A stretch of DNA of 64,000 nucleotides from Priestia koreensis (GTDB lineage Bacteria > Bacillota > Bacilli > Bacillales > Bacillaceae_H), in NCBI RefSeq assembly GCF_001274935.1, contig NZ_LILC01000011.1, positions 124,705 through 188,704 of the forward strand. Direction: 5' to 3'. Shown here piece by piece: positions 8,375 to 17,939 of this stretch. Made by a program: the position numbers and the translations under genes. How positions within the stretch are numbered: the first letter of the stretch is position 1; each line of letters begins with the position of its first letter. Under the pieces are notes generated by a model, which was given only the letters and a program-made list of their open reading frames with translations, had not been told where the DNA came from and ran no database searches.

Positions 8375-11300
8375 ATGACGTTTGTTCATCTTCAGGTACA
8401 AAGTGCCTTTAGTCTATTGAATAGCGCGGTGACAATTGAAAGGCTTGTTGATCAAGCGGATAAGAACGGATTTAAGGCAGTAGCCCTTACAGACGAAAAT
8501 GTAATGTACGGGGCAATAACGTTTTATCAAAAATGTCGAGAGCGTGGTTTAAAACCAGTTATAGGATTAACAGCCTCCGTTTTAGAGGATGATCAAAATC
8601 CTACAGGAGAGGCACATCCATTAGTGCTTCTTGCTAAAAATGAGCAGGGGTACCGAAATTTATTAAAACTTAGCAGTGCTGCGAAAACAACAGAGTTTAG
8701 TGGAGTTAAAAAGAGCTGGCTCGTCAATTACCGAAGTGGATTAATTGCCATCACCCCAGGAAAAAGAGGAGAAATTGAGCAGTCTTTGTTTAGTGGAGAA
8801 AAAGAGAAAGCCGAAAAGGCGCTGCTTTATTTTATAGAGACGTTTGGTCGTGAGAATTTTTATCTTTCCGTTCAGCGGCACGGAGGTGCAGAGGATGATC
8901 TGAATGATCGCCTTCTTTCCTTTGCAAGTGAACACGATGTCCCGCTTGTCGCCACAAACGACGTTCGTTACTTAGAGCAGGAAGATCATATGGCCTACGA
9001 TTGTTTAACAGCAATTGGAGAAGGAAAAACGATTGATGATCCAGAACGAAAACGACTGGAAACAACGGAACATTTTCTAAAAAGCCCTGTGGAAATGGCG
9101 GATTTGTTTCATGACCTTCCAGAGGCGATAAATAATACAGTGCGGATTATGAATGAGTGTAACGTGACGTTGGATTTAGGACGAATGCTGTTACCTAGAT
9201 ATTCAACGCCTAACGGGGAACGTGCAGATGACTACTTAGAGATGCTTTGTCAAAAAGGGCTTGAAGCGAAAGTAGCGAACGTAACGCAGGCGTATTCTGA
9301 GCGATTATCGTATGAACTTTCGGTTATTACCAACATGCGTTTTAGCGATTACTTCCTCATTGTGTGGGATTTTATGGATTACGCACATCGTCAGCAAATT
9401 ATTACAGGGCCTGGACGTGGATCTGCAGCAGGTTCGTTAGTTGCGTATGTGTTAAATATTACGAACGTAGATCCGATCGAGCATGAGCTTCTATTTGAAC
9501 GATTTTTAAATCCAGAGCGTGTCACGATGCCGGATATCGACATTGATTTTCCTGACAATCGACGAGACGAAATGATTCAATATGTGGCAGGGAAATATGG
9601 GAAACATCACGTGGCTCAAATTATTACGTTTGGTACGTTAGCAGCAAAGGCCGCAGTACGGGACGTGGGAAAAGCGCTGGGGATAGAGGCAGCAGAAGTA
9701 AATCAGCTATCAAAGCTTATTCCGAACCGAGTAGGAACGACCTTGAAATCCGCTTACCGTGATGTTCCCAGGCTTCAACAGTTTTTAGCACAGTCCGAAG
9801 CAAGGAAAAAATGGTATGAGACGGCGTTAAGCATTGAGGGGCTGCCTCGCCACACGTCTACACATGCGGCGGGAGTTATTATAAGCGATCGTCCCCTAAC
9901 AGATCATACACCTGTAGAAGATGGGCACGATGATGTTTATTTGACACAGTTTGCGATGGGAAGTCTAGAGTCAATCGGTCTACTGAAGATGGACTTTTTA
10001 GGTCTGCGGAACCTTACGATTATTCAAGATATTTTAAAAGGAGTCAAACACGAAACGGGGCACGATCTCATTCTTGATGATATTGCACTCGATGATGCTG
10101 AAACATATCGTCTCCTTTCAAAAGGCGATACGACAGGTGTTTTTCAGCTCGAATCAGAAGGAATGCGTAACGTGCTAAAACGTCTGAAGCCGACAAGTCT
10201 AGAAGATATCGTGGCGGTCAATGCGCTTTACCGTCCGGGTCCGATGGAAAACATTCCAGTTTATATACAGCGAAAGCATTCGAATGAGGCGGTGGAATAT
10301 CCACACCCTGACTTAAAAAGAATACTTGATAAAACGTATGGAGTCATTGTGTATCAGGAGCAAATTATGCAAATTGCCTCTCTTATGGCAGGTTTTACAT
10401 TAGGGGAAGCCGATCTGTTACGCCGCGCCGTTAGTAAAAAAAATCGCCAGACCTTGCAAGAACAACGTGCACATTTTGTTGAGGGATCTCTTCAGAAAGG
10501 TTATAGCGAGCAAACGGCGAATGATATATATGATTTAATTGTTCGTTTTGCTGATTACGGGTTCAACCGAAGTCATGCTGTGGCCTATAGTATGATTGCC
10601 TATCAGCTTGCCTATTTAAAAGCGAACTACCCTCAGCATTTTTTCTCGGCTCTTTTAACGAGTGCCATTGGGAATGAGGATAAATTATCTCAGTATATAT
10701 ACGAAGCGAAGCAGCGGGACATTCGGATTTTGCCACCTTCTATTAATCAAAGTCGTTTTAACTTTTATGCTGAAAACCAATCATTGCGCTACAGTTTAGC
10801 CGCTATTAAGCATGTCGGGGGAACGGTATTAAAAGAGATTTTTCAAGAGCGAAGAAAACGACCGTTTCAGGATTTATTCGATTTTTGCATGAGAGTATCG
10901 CTAAAAATTGTTAACAGACGTGTCATTGAATCACTCATTTTAGCGGGCTGCTTTGACGAATTTGGCGAAGAGCGTGCCACTCTTCTTGCCTCAATTGATG
11001 TAGCGATTGAACATGCGGGATTAGTGAGTGATGATCTGTTCTTTGATGAAGAGTTGAACTTAAAGCCAAAGTATGTCTCGGTAGAACCGATGACACAGCA
11101 GCAGAAGCTTGAGCAGGAAAAAGAAACGTTAGGATTTTATTTATCAAGTCATCCTGTCTCCTTGTATAAAGAGGTGTTCCAAGATCAAGAAACAACGCCC
11201 ATTTATGAATTACTACTAGCACCTTCAGGTACGACGTTAAGCGCAGGAGTCATGCTGACAAATGACCGAGTCATTCGCACGAAAAAAGGTGAAGAGATGG

Positions 11301-11719
11301 CTTTTCTTACGCTGACCGACGAAACAGGTGAATTAGAAGGCGTTGTCTTTCCACGCGTTTACCGAAAATACGCGGAGCTTATTCAAAAAGGACGCGTGCT
11401 ACTCGTAGCGGGCAAGATTGAGGAACGAGATGATAAGCGACAGCTCGTCATTCAGCATCTCGAGGCGGCTGAATCCTTATCACCGACAGATCTTTTGTAT
11501 TTGAAAATAACAGATGAGCAAAAGAAGCAGGGAATTTTGCGTGATGTTCAACATCACCTTGTAGCATCACAAGGTTCTACGCCTGTCATGGTGTATTACG
11601 AAAGTGAAAAAAAACTTGTTCAACTTCCACGAGACTATCGGGTCGAGGTGAATGACGAGCTAATGACGCTTCTTAAAAATCAACTTGGAAGCGATCACGT
11701 TGCGATAAAAAAATTATAG
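8375..11719 (+). CDS. dnaE: DNA polymerase III alpha subunit, DnaE type
   Basis: This is the second replicative polymerase of low-GC Gram-positives; it extends RNA primers before handing over to PolC. I chose ATG 8375 (MTFVHLQVQSAFSLLNS), seven bases after GGGTGGG, because it matches the family N-terminus; the frame continues upstream to 8315 without an RBS. The 1114 residues fit DnaE (about 1115). The order is PHP domain (1-200), polymerase core with the catalytic PDIDIDFPDNRRDE near residue 386, helix-hairpin-helix region, and an OB fold near 970-1050 (VRTKKGEEMAFLTLTD). No PolC-type exonuclease insertion is present. It is transcribed toward the malic enzyme gene. Confidence 0.96.
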   Translation: MTFVHLQVQSAFSLLNSAVTIERLVDQADKNGFKAVALTDENVMYGAITFYQKCRERGLKPVIGLTASVLEDDQNPTGEAHPLVLLAKNEQGYRNLLKLSSAAKTTEFSGVKKSWLVNYRSGLIAITPGKRGEIEQSLFSGEKEKAEKALLYFIETFGRENFYLSVQRHGGAEDDLNDRLLSFASEHDVPLVATNDVRYLEQEDHMAYDCLTAIGEGKTIDDPERKRLETTEHFLKSPVEMADLFHDLPEAINNTVRIMNECNVTLDLGRMLLPRYSTPNGERADDYLEMLCQKGLEAKVANVTQAYSERLSYELSVITNMRFSDYFLIVWDFMDYAHRQQIITGPGRGSAAGSLVAYVLNITNVDPIEHELLFERFLNPERVTMPDIDIDFPDNRRDEMIQYVAGKYGKHHVAQIITFGTLAAKAAVRDVGKALGIEAAEVNQLSKLIPNRVGTTLKSAYRDVPRLQQFLAQSEARKKWYETALSIEGLPRHTSTHAAGVIISDRPLTDHTPVEDGHDDVYLTQFAMGSLESIGLLKMDFLGLRNLTIIQDILKGVKHETGHDLILDDIALDDAETYRLLSKGDTTGVFQLESEGMRNVLKRLKPTSLEDIVAVNALYRPGPMENIPVYIQRKHSNEAVEYPHPDLKRILDKTYGVIVYQEQIMQIASLMAGFTLGEADLLRRAVSKKNRQTLQEQRAHFVEGSLQKGYSEQTANDIYDLIVRFADYGFNRSHAVAYSMIAYQLAYLKANYPQHFFSALLTSAIGNEDKLSQYIYEAKQRDIRILPPSINQSRFNFYAENQSLRYSLAAIKHVGGTVLKEIFQERRKRPFQDLFDFCMRVSLKIVNRRVIESLILAGCFDEFGEERATLLASIDVAIEHAGLVSDDLFFDEELNLKPKYVSVEPMTQQQKLEQEKETLGFYLSSHPVSLYKEVFQDQETTPIYELLLAPSGTTLSAGVMLTNDRVIRTKKGEEMAFLTLTDETGELEGVVFPRVYRKYAELIQKGRVLLVAGKIEERDDKRQLVIQHLEAAESLSPTDLLYLKITDEQKKQGILRDVQHHLVASQGSTPVMVYYESEKKLVQLPRDYRVEVNDELMTLLKNQLGSDHVAIKKL

Positions 11720-11747
11720 TTTACATCTTCCGAAGGTTGTTATATGG

Positions 11748-11775
11748 TAGAATAGTCAAAAGTGGTCAGACCACT
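11748..11775 (+). promoter_or_regulatory. Malic-enzyme promoter with FadR/GntR-class operator
   Basis: An extended -10 (TGGTAGAAT; hexamer 11748-11753) with a weak -35 (TCTTCC, 16-bp spacer) is followed at 11761-11775 by the perfect 7+1+7 palindrome AGTGGTCAGACCACT. The core TGGTCNGACCA is the classic half-site pattern for the FadR subfamily of GntR regulators (as in PdhR and LldR sites). It would sit at about +1 to +15 of the transcript. The presumptive regulator is encoded at 13076-13711 in the same operon. Confidence 0.75.
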
Positions 11776-11827
11776 ATAGAGTAAATATAAAAAAGTATTT
11801 TTCCAATATAGTAAGGAGTGATCGAGC

Positions 11828-13057
11828 GTGTCATTACGCGAAGAAGCACTACATATGCATCGCATCAACCAAGGAAAATTAGAGTCAAAGTCGAAGATTC
11901 CAGTCCGAAATGCTGAAGACTTGAGCCTCGCTTATTCTCCAGGAGTAGCAGAGCCTTGTAAAGATATTTATGAGGATAAAAATAAAGTGTATGAATACAC
12001 GATGAAAGGCAACATGGTTGCCGTTGTTTCTGATGGAACAGCTGTATTAGGACTTGGAAATATTGGCCCTGAAGCTGCTCTTCCGGTAATGGAAGGAAAA
12101 GCAGTGCTATTTAAGAGCTTTGCAGGTGTGGATGCATTTCCAATTTGTCTTAACACAACTGACATCGATAAAATAGTAGAGACGGTGAAACTGCTTGAGC
12201 CTACTTTCGGTGGGGTGAACTTAGAAGACATTGCGGCGCCTAACTGCTTTGTTATTGAAGAGCGTCTGAAGAAGGAAACGAACATTCCTATTTTCCATGA
12301 CGATCAGCACGGCACAGCGATTGTAACCGTAGCAGGTCTTTTAAATGCATTAAAACTTGTAAACAAAAAAATGTCTGATATTAAAGTAGTGGCTAACGGT
12401 GCAGGTGCAGCGGGTATTGCGATCATTAAATTGCTATACACGTACGGCGTGCGAAATATCGTGATGTGTGATTCAAAAGGTGCTATCTTTGAAGGTCGTA
12501 CACACGGTATGAATAGTGTAAAAGAAGAAGTTGCAAAATATACGAATCATGAGAAAACGGAAGGTTCCTTATCTGACGTTATTAAAGACGCAGATGTTTT
12601 TATCGGTGTTTCAGTAGAGGGTGCTTTAACGTCTGAAATGGTTCAATCAATGAAGAAAGATCCAATTATCTTCGCGATGGCAAATCCCGTACCAGAAATT
12701 ATGCCAGAAGAAGCGAAAGAAGCGGGAGCAATGGTCATTGGAACAGGGCGATCTGACTTCCCTAACCAAGTAAACAACGTACTAGCGTTTCCTGGTATCT
12801 TCCGCGGTGCATTAGATGTTCGTGCGACGCACATTAACGAAAAAATGAAAATGGCGGCTGTAGAGGCAATTGCTGATCTAATTGGTGAATCAGAATTGAC
12901 GGCTGACTACGTTATTCCGGCTCCGTTTGATGCACGTGTAGCACCTGCTGTTGCAGCAGCTGTAGCGAAGGCAGCAATGGAAACGGGTGTGGCAAGAATT
13001 AAAGTAGATCCAGCAGAAGTGGCGGAGAAAACTCGACGATTAGCGATTATTGAGTAA
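11828..13057 (+). CDS. ytsJ: Malic enzyme (malate to pyruvate), YtsJ-like
   Basis: The enzyme decarboxylates L-malate oxidatively to pyruvate; the B. subtilis orthologue YtsJ uses mainly NADP and supplies NADPH. The product is 409 residues (YtsJ about 410). Visible landmarks are SLAYSPGVAEPC near residue 36 (with the catalytic Tyr), FGGVNLEDIAAPNCF near 128, FHDDQHGTAI near 154, and the Rossmann loop ANGAGAAGIA near 188. It lacks the C-terminal phosphotransacetylase-like domain of MaeB-type enzymes. The start is GTG 11828 after AAGGAGTG. It shares a transcript with the regulator 18 bases downstream and has a FadR-class operator at its promoter. Confidence 0.94.
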   Translation: MSLREEALHMHRINQGKLESKSKIPVRNAEDLSLAYSPGVAEPCKDIYEDKNKVYEYTMKGNMVAVVSDGTAVLGLGNIGPEAALPVMEGKAVLFKSFAGVDAFPICLNTTDIDKIVETVKLLEPTFGGVNLEDIAAPNCFVIEERLKKETNIPIFHDDQHGTAIVTVAGLLNALKLVNKKMSDIKVVANGAGAAGIAIIKLLYTYGVRNIVMCDSKGAIFEGRTHGMNSVKEEVAKYTNHEKTEGSLSDVIKDADVFIGVSVEGALTSEMVQSMKKDPIIFAMANPVPEIMPEEAKEAGAMVIGTGRSDFPNQVNNVLAFPGIFRGALDVRATHINEKMKMAAVEAIADLIGESELTADYVIPAPFDARVAPAVAAAVAKAAMETGVARIKVDPAEVAEKTRRLAIIE

Positions 13058-13075
13058 AGTGAGTGGATATTAATA

Positions 13076-13711
13076 GTGACGACGGAAAAATCGAAAGTGT
13101 ACATGGAGATTTTAACGGAGATCCGCCACATGATCGAACGAGATAAGCTTCAAACAGGAGATAAAATTCCTTCTGAGCGCGAACTGTCTGAAAAAATGAG
13201 CGTTGGACGTTCTTCTGTACGGGAAGCGTTACGAGCTCTTGAATTAATTGGAATTATTGAAACGCGAAGAGGAGAAGGAACGTTTATTAAAGAGATTGGT
13301 GAGCATCAGTTTATCGATATTTTAGCAACGTTTCTTCTGCAAGATAGTAAGGCCAAACAAGATTTAATTGAAACGAAATACTGGATTGAAGAAATTGGAT
13401 TGAAAACGTTTTTTGATCGTTTTACTGCTTCCGACATTCAAACATTTGCACAAAAAATGCAAGCAGAAGGATTGCAATATAGCGAGGCTTTTGATAGGAT
13501 ATTTCAACGTGTCGAGAATCGACTATTGTATCGAATTTGGAGAGTCGTTGAAGGCTACTTCCGAGCGTTTAATGAGCCAGCATCTTCCGAGGGAAATCAG
13601 TTGAATATCCAAGGAATTCTTCGAGCTTTGGCTACTTCTAGTGAAGATGATGTCTTACAAATACACAAAAATGTCTATAATGATCTGATAAATGTAGAAA
13701 TTGTCGAATAG
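13076..13711 (+). CDS. GntR-family (FadR-type) transcriptional regulator
   Basis: Residues 1-75 form a clear GntR winged helix (DKIPSERELSEKMSVGRSSVREALRAL, then wing GEGTFIK). The helical C-terminal part resembles the FCD ligand domain, but the usual DxxFH metal motif reads DRIFQ (near residue 139), so a metal-ligand histidine is replaced by Gln. Such proteins often bind a lipid or other organic ligand instead of a metal-bound carboxylate; this is inference. The start is GTG 13076, only 18 bases after the malic enzyme stop; a GTG at 13097 is an alternative. With a FadR-class palindrome at the operon promoter, self-repression is likely. The gene sits between malic enzyme (NADPH, pyruvate) and acetyl-CoA carboxylase genes. 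Confidence 0.88.
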   Translation: MTTEKSKVYMEILTEIRHMIERDKLQTGDKIPSERELSEKMSVGRSSVREALRALELIGIIETRRGEGTFIKEIGEHQFIDILATFLLQDSKAKQDLIETKYWIEEIGLKTFFDRFTASDIQTFAQKMQAEGLQYSEAFDRIFQRVENRLLYRIWRVVEGYFRAFNEPASSEGNQLNIQGILRALATSSEDDVLQIHKNVYNDLINVEIVE

Positions 13712-13812
13712 GACATGTCATCATTCTACAACAATTATTGCTGTCTTTTTGTAAAGTAAGAGAAAACCCAGCAACGGTTTATGTATACAGATACAGACTC
13801 AAGAGCTTCATT

Positions 13813-13841
13813 CTTCTAATCGTTACGATTAATTTTAGAAG
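13813..13841 (+). promoter_or_regulatory. Nested inverted repeats upstream of accD
   Basis: An inner perfect repeat, TAATCGT-T-ACGATTA (13817-13831), lies inside a second pair, CTTCTAA (13813-13819) and TTAGAAG (13835-13841). The two stems share bases, so they are alternative structures or a compound operator. The element ends 20 bases before the accD start. No regulator is known to me for this sequence. Confidence 0.55.
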
Positions 13842-13861
13842 AGGATAAAGGAGGGTGTACT

Positions 13862-14728
13862 TTGGCGCTAAAGGATTTATTTGTCAAAAAGAAAAAATAT
13901 GCATCTGTTTCATCTGAGAACCTAAGACAAGATGTACCAGAAGGCATTATGGTGAAATGTAAAAAATGTAAAAAAATTATGTACGCAAAAGAGTTGAATA
14001 AAAACTTAAAGGTGTGCTTGAACTGTGGGCATCATCATCCGATGAGCTCCTTTGAGAGAATTGAAAGCTTAGTAGATGAGGGCACATTTGTGGAGTACGA
14101 CAAAGAAATGGTGTCACAAAATCCACTTGAGTTTCCTGATTACCTGGAAAAGCTTGAAAAAGACCGTGAGAAGACGGATATTAACGAAGCTGTTGTAACA
14201 GGTGAAGGTGAAATTAATGGTTTCCGCGTAGTACTAGCTGTTATGGATGCCCGTTTTAGAATGGGAAGCATGGGATCAGTTGTAGGAGAAAAGATTACAA
14301 GAGCAATTGAAAAAGCCGCTGAGCAAAATCTGCCGTTCATTATCTTTACAGCATCTGGTGGAGCTCGTATGCAAGAAGGCGTATTGAGTCTTATGCAGAT
14401 GGCTAAAACGAGCGCAGCTCTTAAAATGCTAAGCAATAAGGGTGGGCTTATTATCTCAATGATGACACACCCAACAACTGGCGGAGTATCGGCAAGTTTT
14501 GCTTCACTAGGTGACTACAACTTCGCTGAGCCAGGCGCGCTGATTGGATTCGCTGGTAGACGTATTATTGAGCAAACGATCCGTGAAGACTTACCGGAAG
14601 ATTTCCAAACGTCGGAATTCCTCTTAAAACACGGGCAGCTTGATGCGGTTGTCCATCGTCATCAATTAAAAGAAACACTAACCAATATTCTAGATATTCA
14701 TATGGAAGGCGGTGACTCTGAGTGGTAG
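13862..14728 (+). CDS. accD: Acetyl-CoA carboxylase carboxyltransferase beta subunit
   Basis: AccD forms with AccA the carboxyltransferase that moves CO2 from biotin to acetyl-CoA, giving malonyl-CoA for fatty acid synthesis. The 288-residue protein has the N-terminal zinc ribbon (CKKC near residue 33 and CLNCG near 52), and the crotonase-fold core with [10 protein letters not shown] near residue 163 and [17 protein letters not shown] near 202. The start is TTG 13862, eight bases after AAAGGAGGG. The stop overlaps accA by 7 bases, so the two subunits are translationally coupled. An unusual double inverted repeat precedes the gene at 13813-13841. Confidence 0.96.
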   Translation: MALKDLFVKKKKYASVSSENLRQDVPEGIMVKCKKCKKIMYAKELNKNLKVCLNCGHHHPMSSFERIESLVDEGTFVEYDKEMVSQNPLEFPDYLEKLEKDREKTDINEAVVTGEGEINGFRVVLAVMDARFRMGSMGSVVGEKITRAIEKAAEQNLPFIIFTASGGARMQEGVLSLMQMAKTSAALKMLSNKGGLIISMMTHPTTGGVSASFASLGDYNFAEPGALIGFAGRRIIEQTIREDLPEDFQTSEFLLKHGQLDAVVHRHQLKETLTNILDIHMEGGDSEW

Positions 14729-15699
14729 GAGAATTAGAATTTGAGCGTCCAATAGTAGAGCTTCGAAATAAAATCCAAGAACTGAAAGATTTTTCGAAAA
14801 GCACAGATGTTGATTTAACATCTGAGATTGATAAATTAGAAAATCGCCTTAGCAAGGTGGAAACGGATATTTATGATCATCTGACTCCTTGGAATCGTGT
14901 CCAAATCGCTCGCCATCCAGAACGTCCCACTACATCGGATTATATTTCAAAGCTGTTTACGGGCTTCTTTGAATGTCACGGGGATCGTTACTATGGTGAC
15001 GATGCGGCAATTATCGGTGGCATTGCTAAGTTTCATGGTGTTCCTGTAACTGTTATTGGACATCAGCGTGGTAAAGATACAAAAGAGAATATTCGTCGTA
15101 ACTTCGGTATGCCTCATCCAGAAGGATACCGTAAGGCGTTACGTTTGATGAAACAGGCAGAAAAGTTTAATCGTCCAATCATTTGCTTTATTGATACAAA
15201 AGGAGCTTATCCTGGAAAAGCAGCGGAAGAGAGAGGGCAAAGTGAAGCCATCGCAAAAAATATTTTTGAGATGGCTGGCTTAACTGTACCCGTCATTTGT
15301 GTCGTGATTGGTGAAGGTGGAAGTGGCGGTGCCTTAGCACTTGGTGTGGGGAATCATATTCATATGCTTGAAAACTCCACATACTCCGTTATTTCACCAG
15401 AGGGCGCAGCGGCTCTTCTATGGAAGGATGCTTCTTTGGCTAAAAAAGCAGCAGAATCCATGAAGATTACAGCCCCTGATCTAAAAGAACTGGGTATTGT
15501 CGACGACATTATCTCTGAAGTAAAGGGCGGCGCTCATCGCAATCTAGAGGAACAATGTGAAAATATGGATGAAGTGTTAAAAAAATCCTTAAGTGAACTT
15601 CAAGATTTATCTCAAGAAGAGCTTGTTTCACAACGCTACCTGAAATACAAAAAAATCGGACAATTTTCAGCTGAAAACGATACCATCAGCGTTAAATAG
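14722..15699 (+). CDS. accA: Acetyl-CoA carboxylase carboxyltransferase alpha subunit
   Basis: AccA is the partner of AccD in the alpha2beta2 carboxyltransferase. The 325-residue length equals that of B. subtilis AccA. Features include the N-terminal coiled segment (residues 5-50), the motif [27 protein letters not shown] near residue 110 onward, and [14 protein letters not shown] near 198. The start is GTG 14722 inside the accD end (7-bp overlap), with GGAAGGCGG upstream. A strong terminator follows directly at 15700. In most bacilli pfkA comes next, but here the next gene is pyk. Confidence 0.96.
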   Translation: MVGELEFERPIVELRNKIQELKDFSKSTDVDLTSEIDKLENRLSKVETDIYDHLTPWNRVQIARHPERPTTSDYISKLFTGFFECHGDRYYGDDAAIIGGIAKFHGVPVTVIGHQRGKDTKENIRRNFGMPHPEGYRKALRLMKQAEKFNRPIICFIDTKGAYPGKAAEERGQSEAIAKNIFEMAGLTVPVICVVIGEGGSGGALALGVGNHIHMLENSTYSVISPEGAAALLWKDASLAKKAAESMKITAPDLKELGIVDDIISEVKGGAHRNLEEQCENMDEVLKKSLSELQDLSQEELVSQRYLKYKKIGQFSAENDTISVK

Positions 15700-15747
15700 G
15701 AAAACGTACCCTCGATGTAAAAAAAGAGGGTGCGTTTTCATTTTTTT
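15700..15747 (+). terminator. Intrinsic terminator after accA
   Basis: GAAAACGTACCCTC pairs with GAGGGTGCGTTTTC (one mismatch) and is followed by ATTTTTTT. Confidence 0.88.
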
Positions 15748-15827
15748 CGGACGATGCTCGTCTATTGTCATTACTCATTCTTCATGTTATTTTATATAAG
15801 GCAAAAACGTATCGTAATAACATGAAT

Positions 15828-15904
15828 TTGCAAGTAGGGTAGCAAGTAGAGTAAAATTTGATTGGGAAACATATTCATTCATTTTTGCTTGTACATACCC
15901 AATC
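15828..15904 (+). promoter_or_regulatory. Candidate pyk promoter with direct and inverted repeats
   Basis: TTGCAA (15828-15833) and TAAAAT (15852-15857) are 18 bases apart. Two 12-bp direct repeats, GCAAGTAGGGTA and GCAAGTAGAGTA, fill 15830-15853 back to back. A perfect inverted repeat GATTGGG/CCCAATC follows (15860-15866 and 15898-15904), which would be the first hairpin of a ~155-nt leader. No pfkA remnant was seen between here and accA. Confidence 0.5.
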
Positions 15905-16016
15905 ACGTTAATCGTTATTTCAGTCAACGTTGTATATTACGGTTGGCTTCGTAAATAATGGAATTATCAATTCAATGATAAAATAGATGCACCAAAGAAT
16001 TAAGGAGGATAAATCA

Positions 16017-17774
16017 ATGCGCAAAACAAAAATCGTAGGTACTATTGGACCAGCTAGTGAAAGTGTGGACAAGTTAGTAGAATTGGTAGACGCAGGCCTT
16101 AACGTATGTCGTCTTAACTTTTCTCACGGGGACTTTGAAGAACACGGTGCGCGTATCGTAAACATCCGTGAAGCAGCACAAAAAACAGGTAAAACAATCG
16201 GTATTTTATTAGATACTAAAGGACCTGAGATCCGTACACATACAATGGAAAACGGAGCAATTGAGTTAGTAAAAGGCTCAAACATTACGGTTGCAATGGA
16301 AGAAGTAATTGGAACAACTGAAAAGTTCTCTATTTCTTATCCAGGATTAATCAAAGACGTACACGTTGGTTCAAAAATCCTTTTAGATGACGGCTTAATT
16401 GGTCTAGAAGTAGTAGGAATCGACGAAGCCAAAAATGAAATCGAAACAAGCATATTAAACACAGGTACACTGAAAAACAAAAAAGGTGTAAACGTACCTG
16501 GTGTAAGTGTAAACCTTCCAGGGATTACTGAAAAAGATGCAAACGACATCGTATTCGGTATCCAACAAGACATCGACTACATCGCAGCATCTTTCGTACG
16601 TCGTCCATCTGACGTGTTAGAAATCCGTGCATTACTAGAAAAGCATAATGCAACTCACATTCAAATCATCGCTAAAATTGAAAACCAAGAAGGCGTAGAC
16701 AACATCGACGGAATCTTAGAAGTTGTCGACGGATTAATGGTTGCACGTGGAGACTTAGGGGTAGAAATTCCTGCTGAAGAAGTACCTCTAGTACAAAAGG
16801 AACTAATTAAAAAATGTAACGAACTTGGTAAACCAGTTATCACTGCTACTCAAATGTTAGATTCTATGCAACGCAACCCACGTCCAACTCGCGCAGAAGC
16901 AAGTGACGTAGCGAACGCAATTTTTGATGGTACAGATGCAATCATGTTATCTGGTGAAACAGCAGCAGGTTCTTACCCTGTAGAAGCTGTTCAAACAATG
17001 AACTCAATCGCTTCTCGCGCTGAGCAAGCATTAAACTACCGTGATATTTTAGATCAACGCAGCAAGGAAATTGGATCTGCTATTACAGATGCAATTGGAC
17101 AATCAGTTGCTCATACGGCTATGAACTTAGGTGTAAGTGCAATCTTAGCTCCAACTGAAAGCGGCTATACGGCAAAAATGATCTCAAAATATCGTCCACA
17201 ATCTCCAATCATCGCTGTTGCAGCTAACGAGCGTGTAGCACGTAGCTTGGCACTAGTTTGGGGTGTGAATACTGTAATCGGTGAGCATGTAAACTCAATC
17301 GATGAAATGCTTGATCATTCTGTAGAAGCTGGTGTGAAAACGGGTCTTGTTGCACATGGTGACCTAGTTGTGATCACTGCCGGTGTTCCAATCGGTGAAT
17401 CTGGTGCGACAAACTTAATGAAAGTACACGTTGTTGGTGACGTATTAGCGAAAGGCCAAGGAATTGGTCGTCGCACAGCTACTGGCAAAGTAGTAGTAGC
17501 AAAAAACGCTCAAGAAGCAGAAGCTAAAATGGAAAAAGGTGATATCCTTGTAACGATCGGAACAGATCGCGACATGATGCCTTCTATTGAAAAAGCTAGT
17601 GCTGTTATTACAGAAGAAGGTGGCTTAACTAGCCATGCTGCTGTAGTAGGCTTAAGTGTTGGTGTTCCTGTTATCGTAGGTGTTGATCATGCAACAACAA
17701 CATTCAAAGACGGACAAGAAATTACAGTAGATGCTAACCGCGGTGTTATCTACAACGGTCATGCAAGCATCTAA
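16017..17774 (+). CDS. pyk: Pyruvate kinase with C-terminal PEP-utilising domain
   Basis: The enzyme makes pyruvate and ATP from phosphoenolpyruvate and ADP. I use ATG 16017, six bases after AAGGAGGATAA; the upstream in-frame extension to 15987 is not family-like. The 585 residues equal B. subtilis Pyk. Seen in order: [13 protein letters not shown] at the N-terminus, the active-site loop [11 protein letters not shown] near residue 218 (catalytic Lys) and [12 protein letters not shown] near 241, [10 protein letters not shown] near 278, and the bacilli-specific extra domain (about 475-585) with [11 protein letters not shown]. Codon use is strongly optimised, as expected for a glycolytic enzyme. 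It has its own promoter region and terminator. Confidence 0.97.
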   Translation: MRKTKIVGTIGPASESVDKLVELVDAGLNVCRLNFSHGDFEEHGARIVNIREAAQKTGKTIGILLDTKGPEIRTHTMENGAIELVKGSNITVAMEEVIGTTEKFSISYPGLIKDVHVGSKILLDDGLIGLEVVGIDEAKNEIETSILNTGTLKNKKGVNVPGVSVNLPGITEKDANDIVFGIQQDIDYIAASFVRRPSDVLEIRALLEKHNATHIQIIAKIENQEGVDNIDGILEVVDGLMVARGDLGVEIPAEEVPLVQKELIKKCNELGKPVITATQMLDSMQRNPRPTRAEASDVANAIFDGTDAIMLSGETAAGSYPVEAVQTMNSIASRAEQALNYRDILDQRSKEIGSAITDAIGQSVAHTAMNLGVSAILAPTESGYTAKMISKYRPQSPIIAVAANERVARSLALVWGVNTVIGEHVNSIDEMLDHSVEAGVKTGLVAHGDLVVITAGVPIGESGATNLMKVHVVGDVLAKGQGIGRRTATGKVVVAKNAQEAEAKMEKGDILVTIGTDRDMMPSIEKASAVITEEGGLTSHAAVVGLSVGVPVIVGVDHATTTFKDGQEITVDANRGVIYNGHASI

Positions 17775-17789
17775 TCATTACGAATAGAC

Positions 17790-17824
17790 AAAAGCGACAG
17801 GGGTTCTCCTTGTCGCTTTTTTTA
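17790..17824 (+). terminator. Intrinsic terminator after pyk
   Basis: AAAAGCGACAGGGG pairs with CCTTGTCGCTTTT (GACA/TGTC core), followed by a T-run. Confidence 0.87.
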
Positions 17825-17939
17825 TCTTCCTATAGTACACTCTTGTAAAAGGAGTCATGAAATTAAAAAATAACGGTATAATAGCAGTAAACCATGAAAG
17901 AGCTTGTTTACCGACTTATACCCTGTGGGAGGAATTCGT

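Noticed and set aside
11828..13057. Possible MaeB-type (long) malic enzyme
   Set aside because: The 409-residue length and lack of a phosphotransacetylase-like C-terminal domain fit the short YtsJ type.
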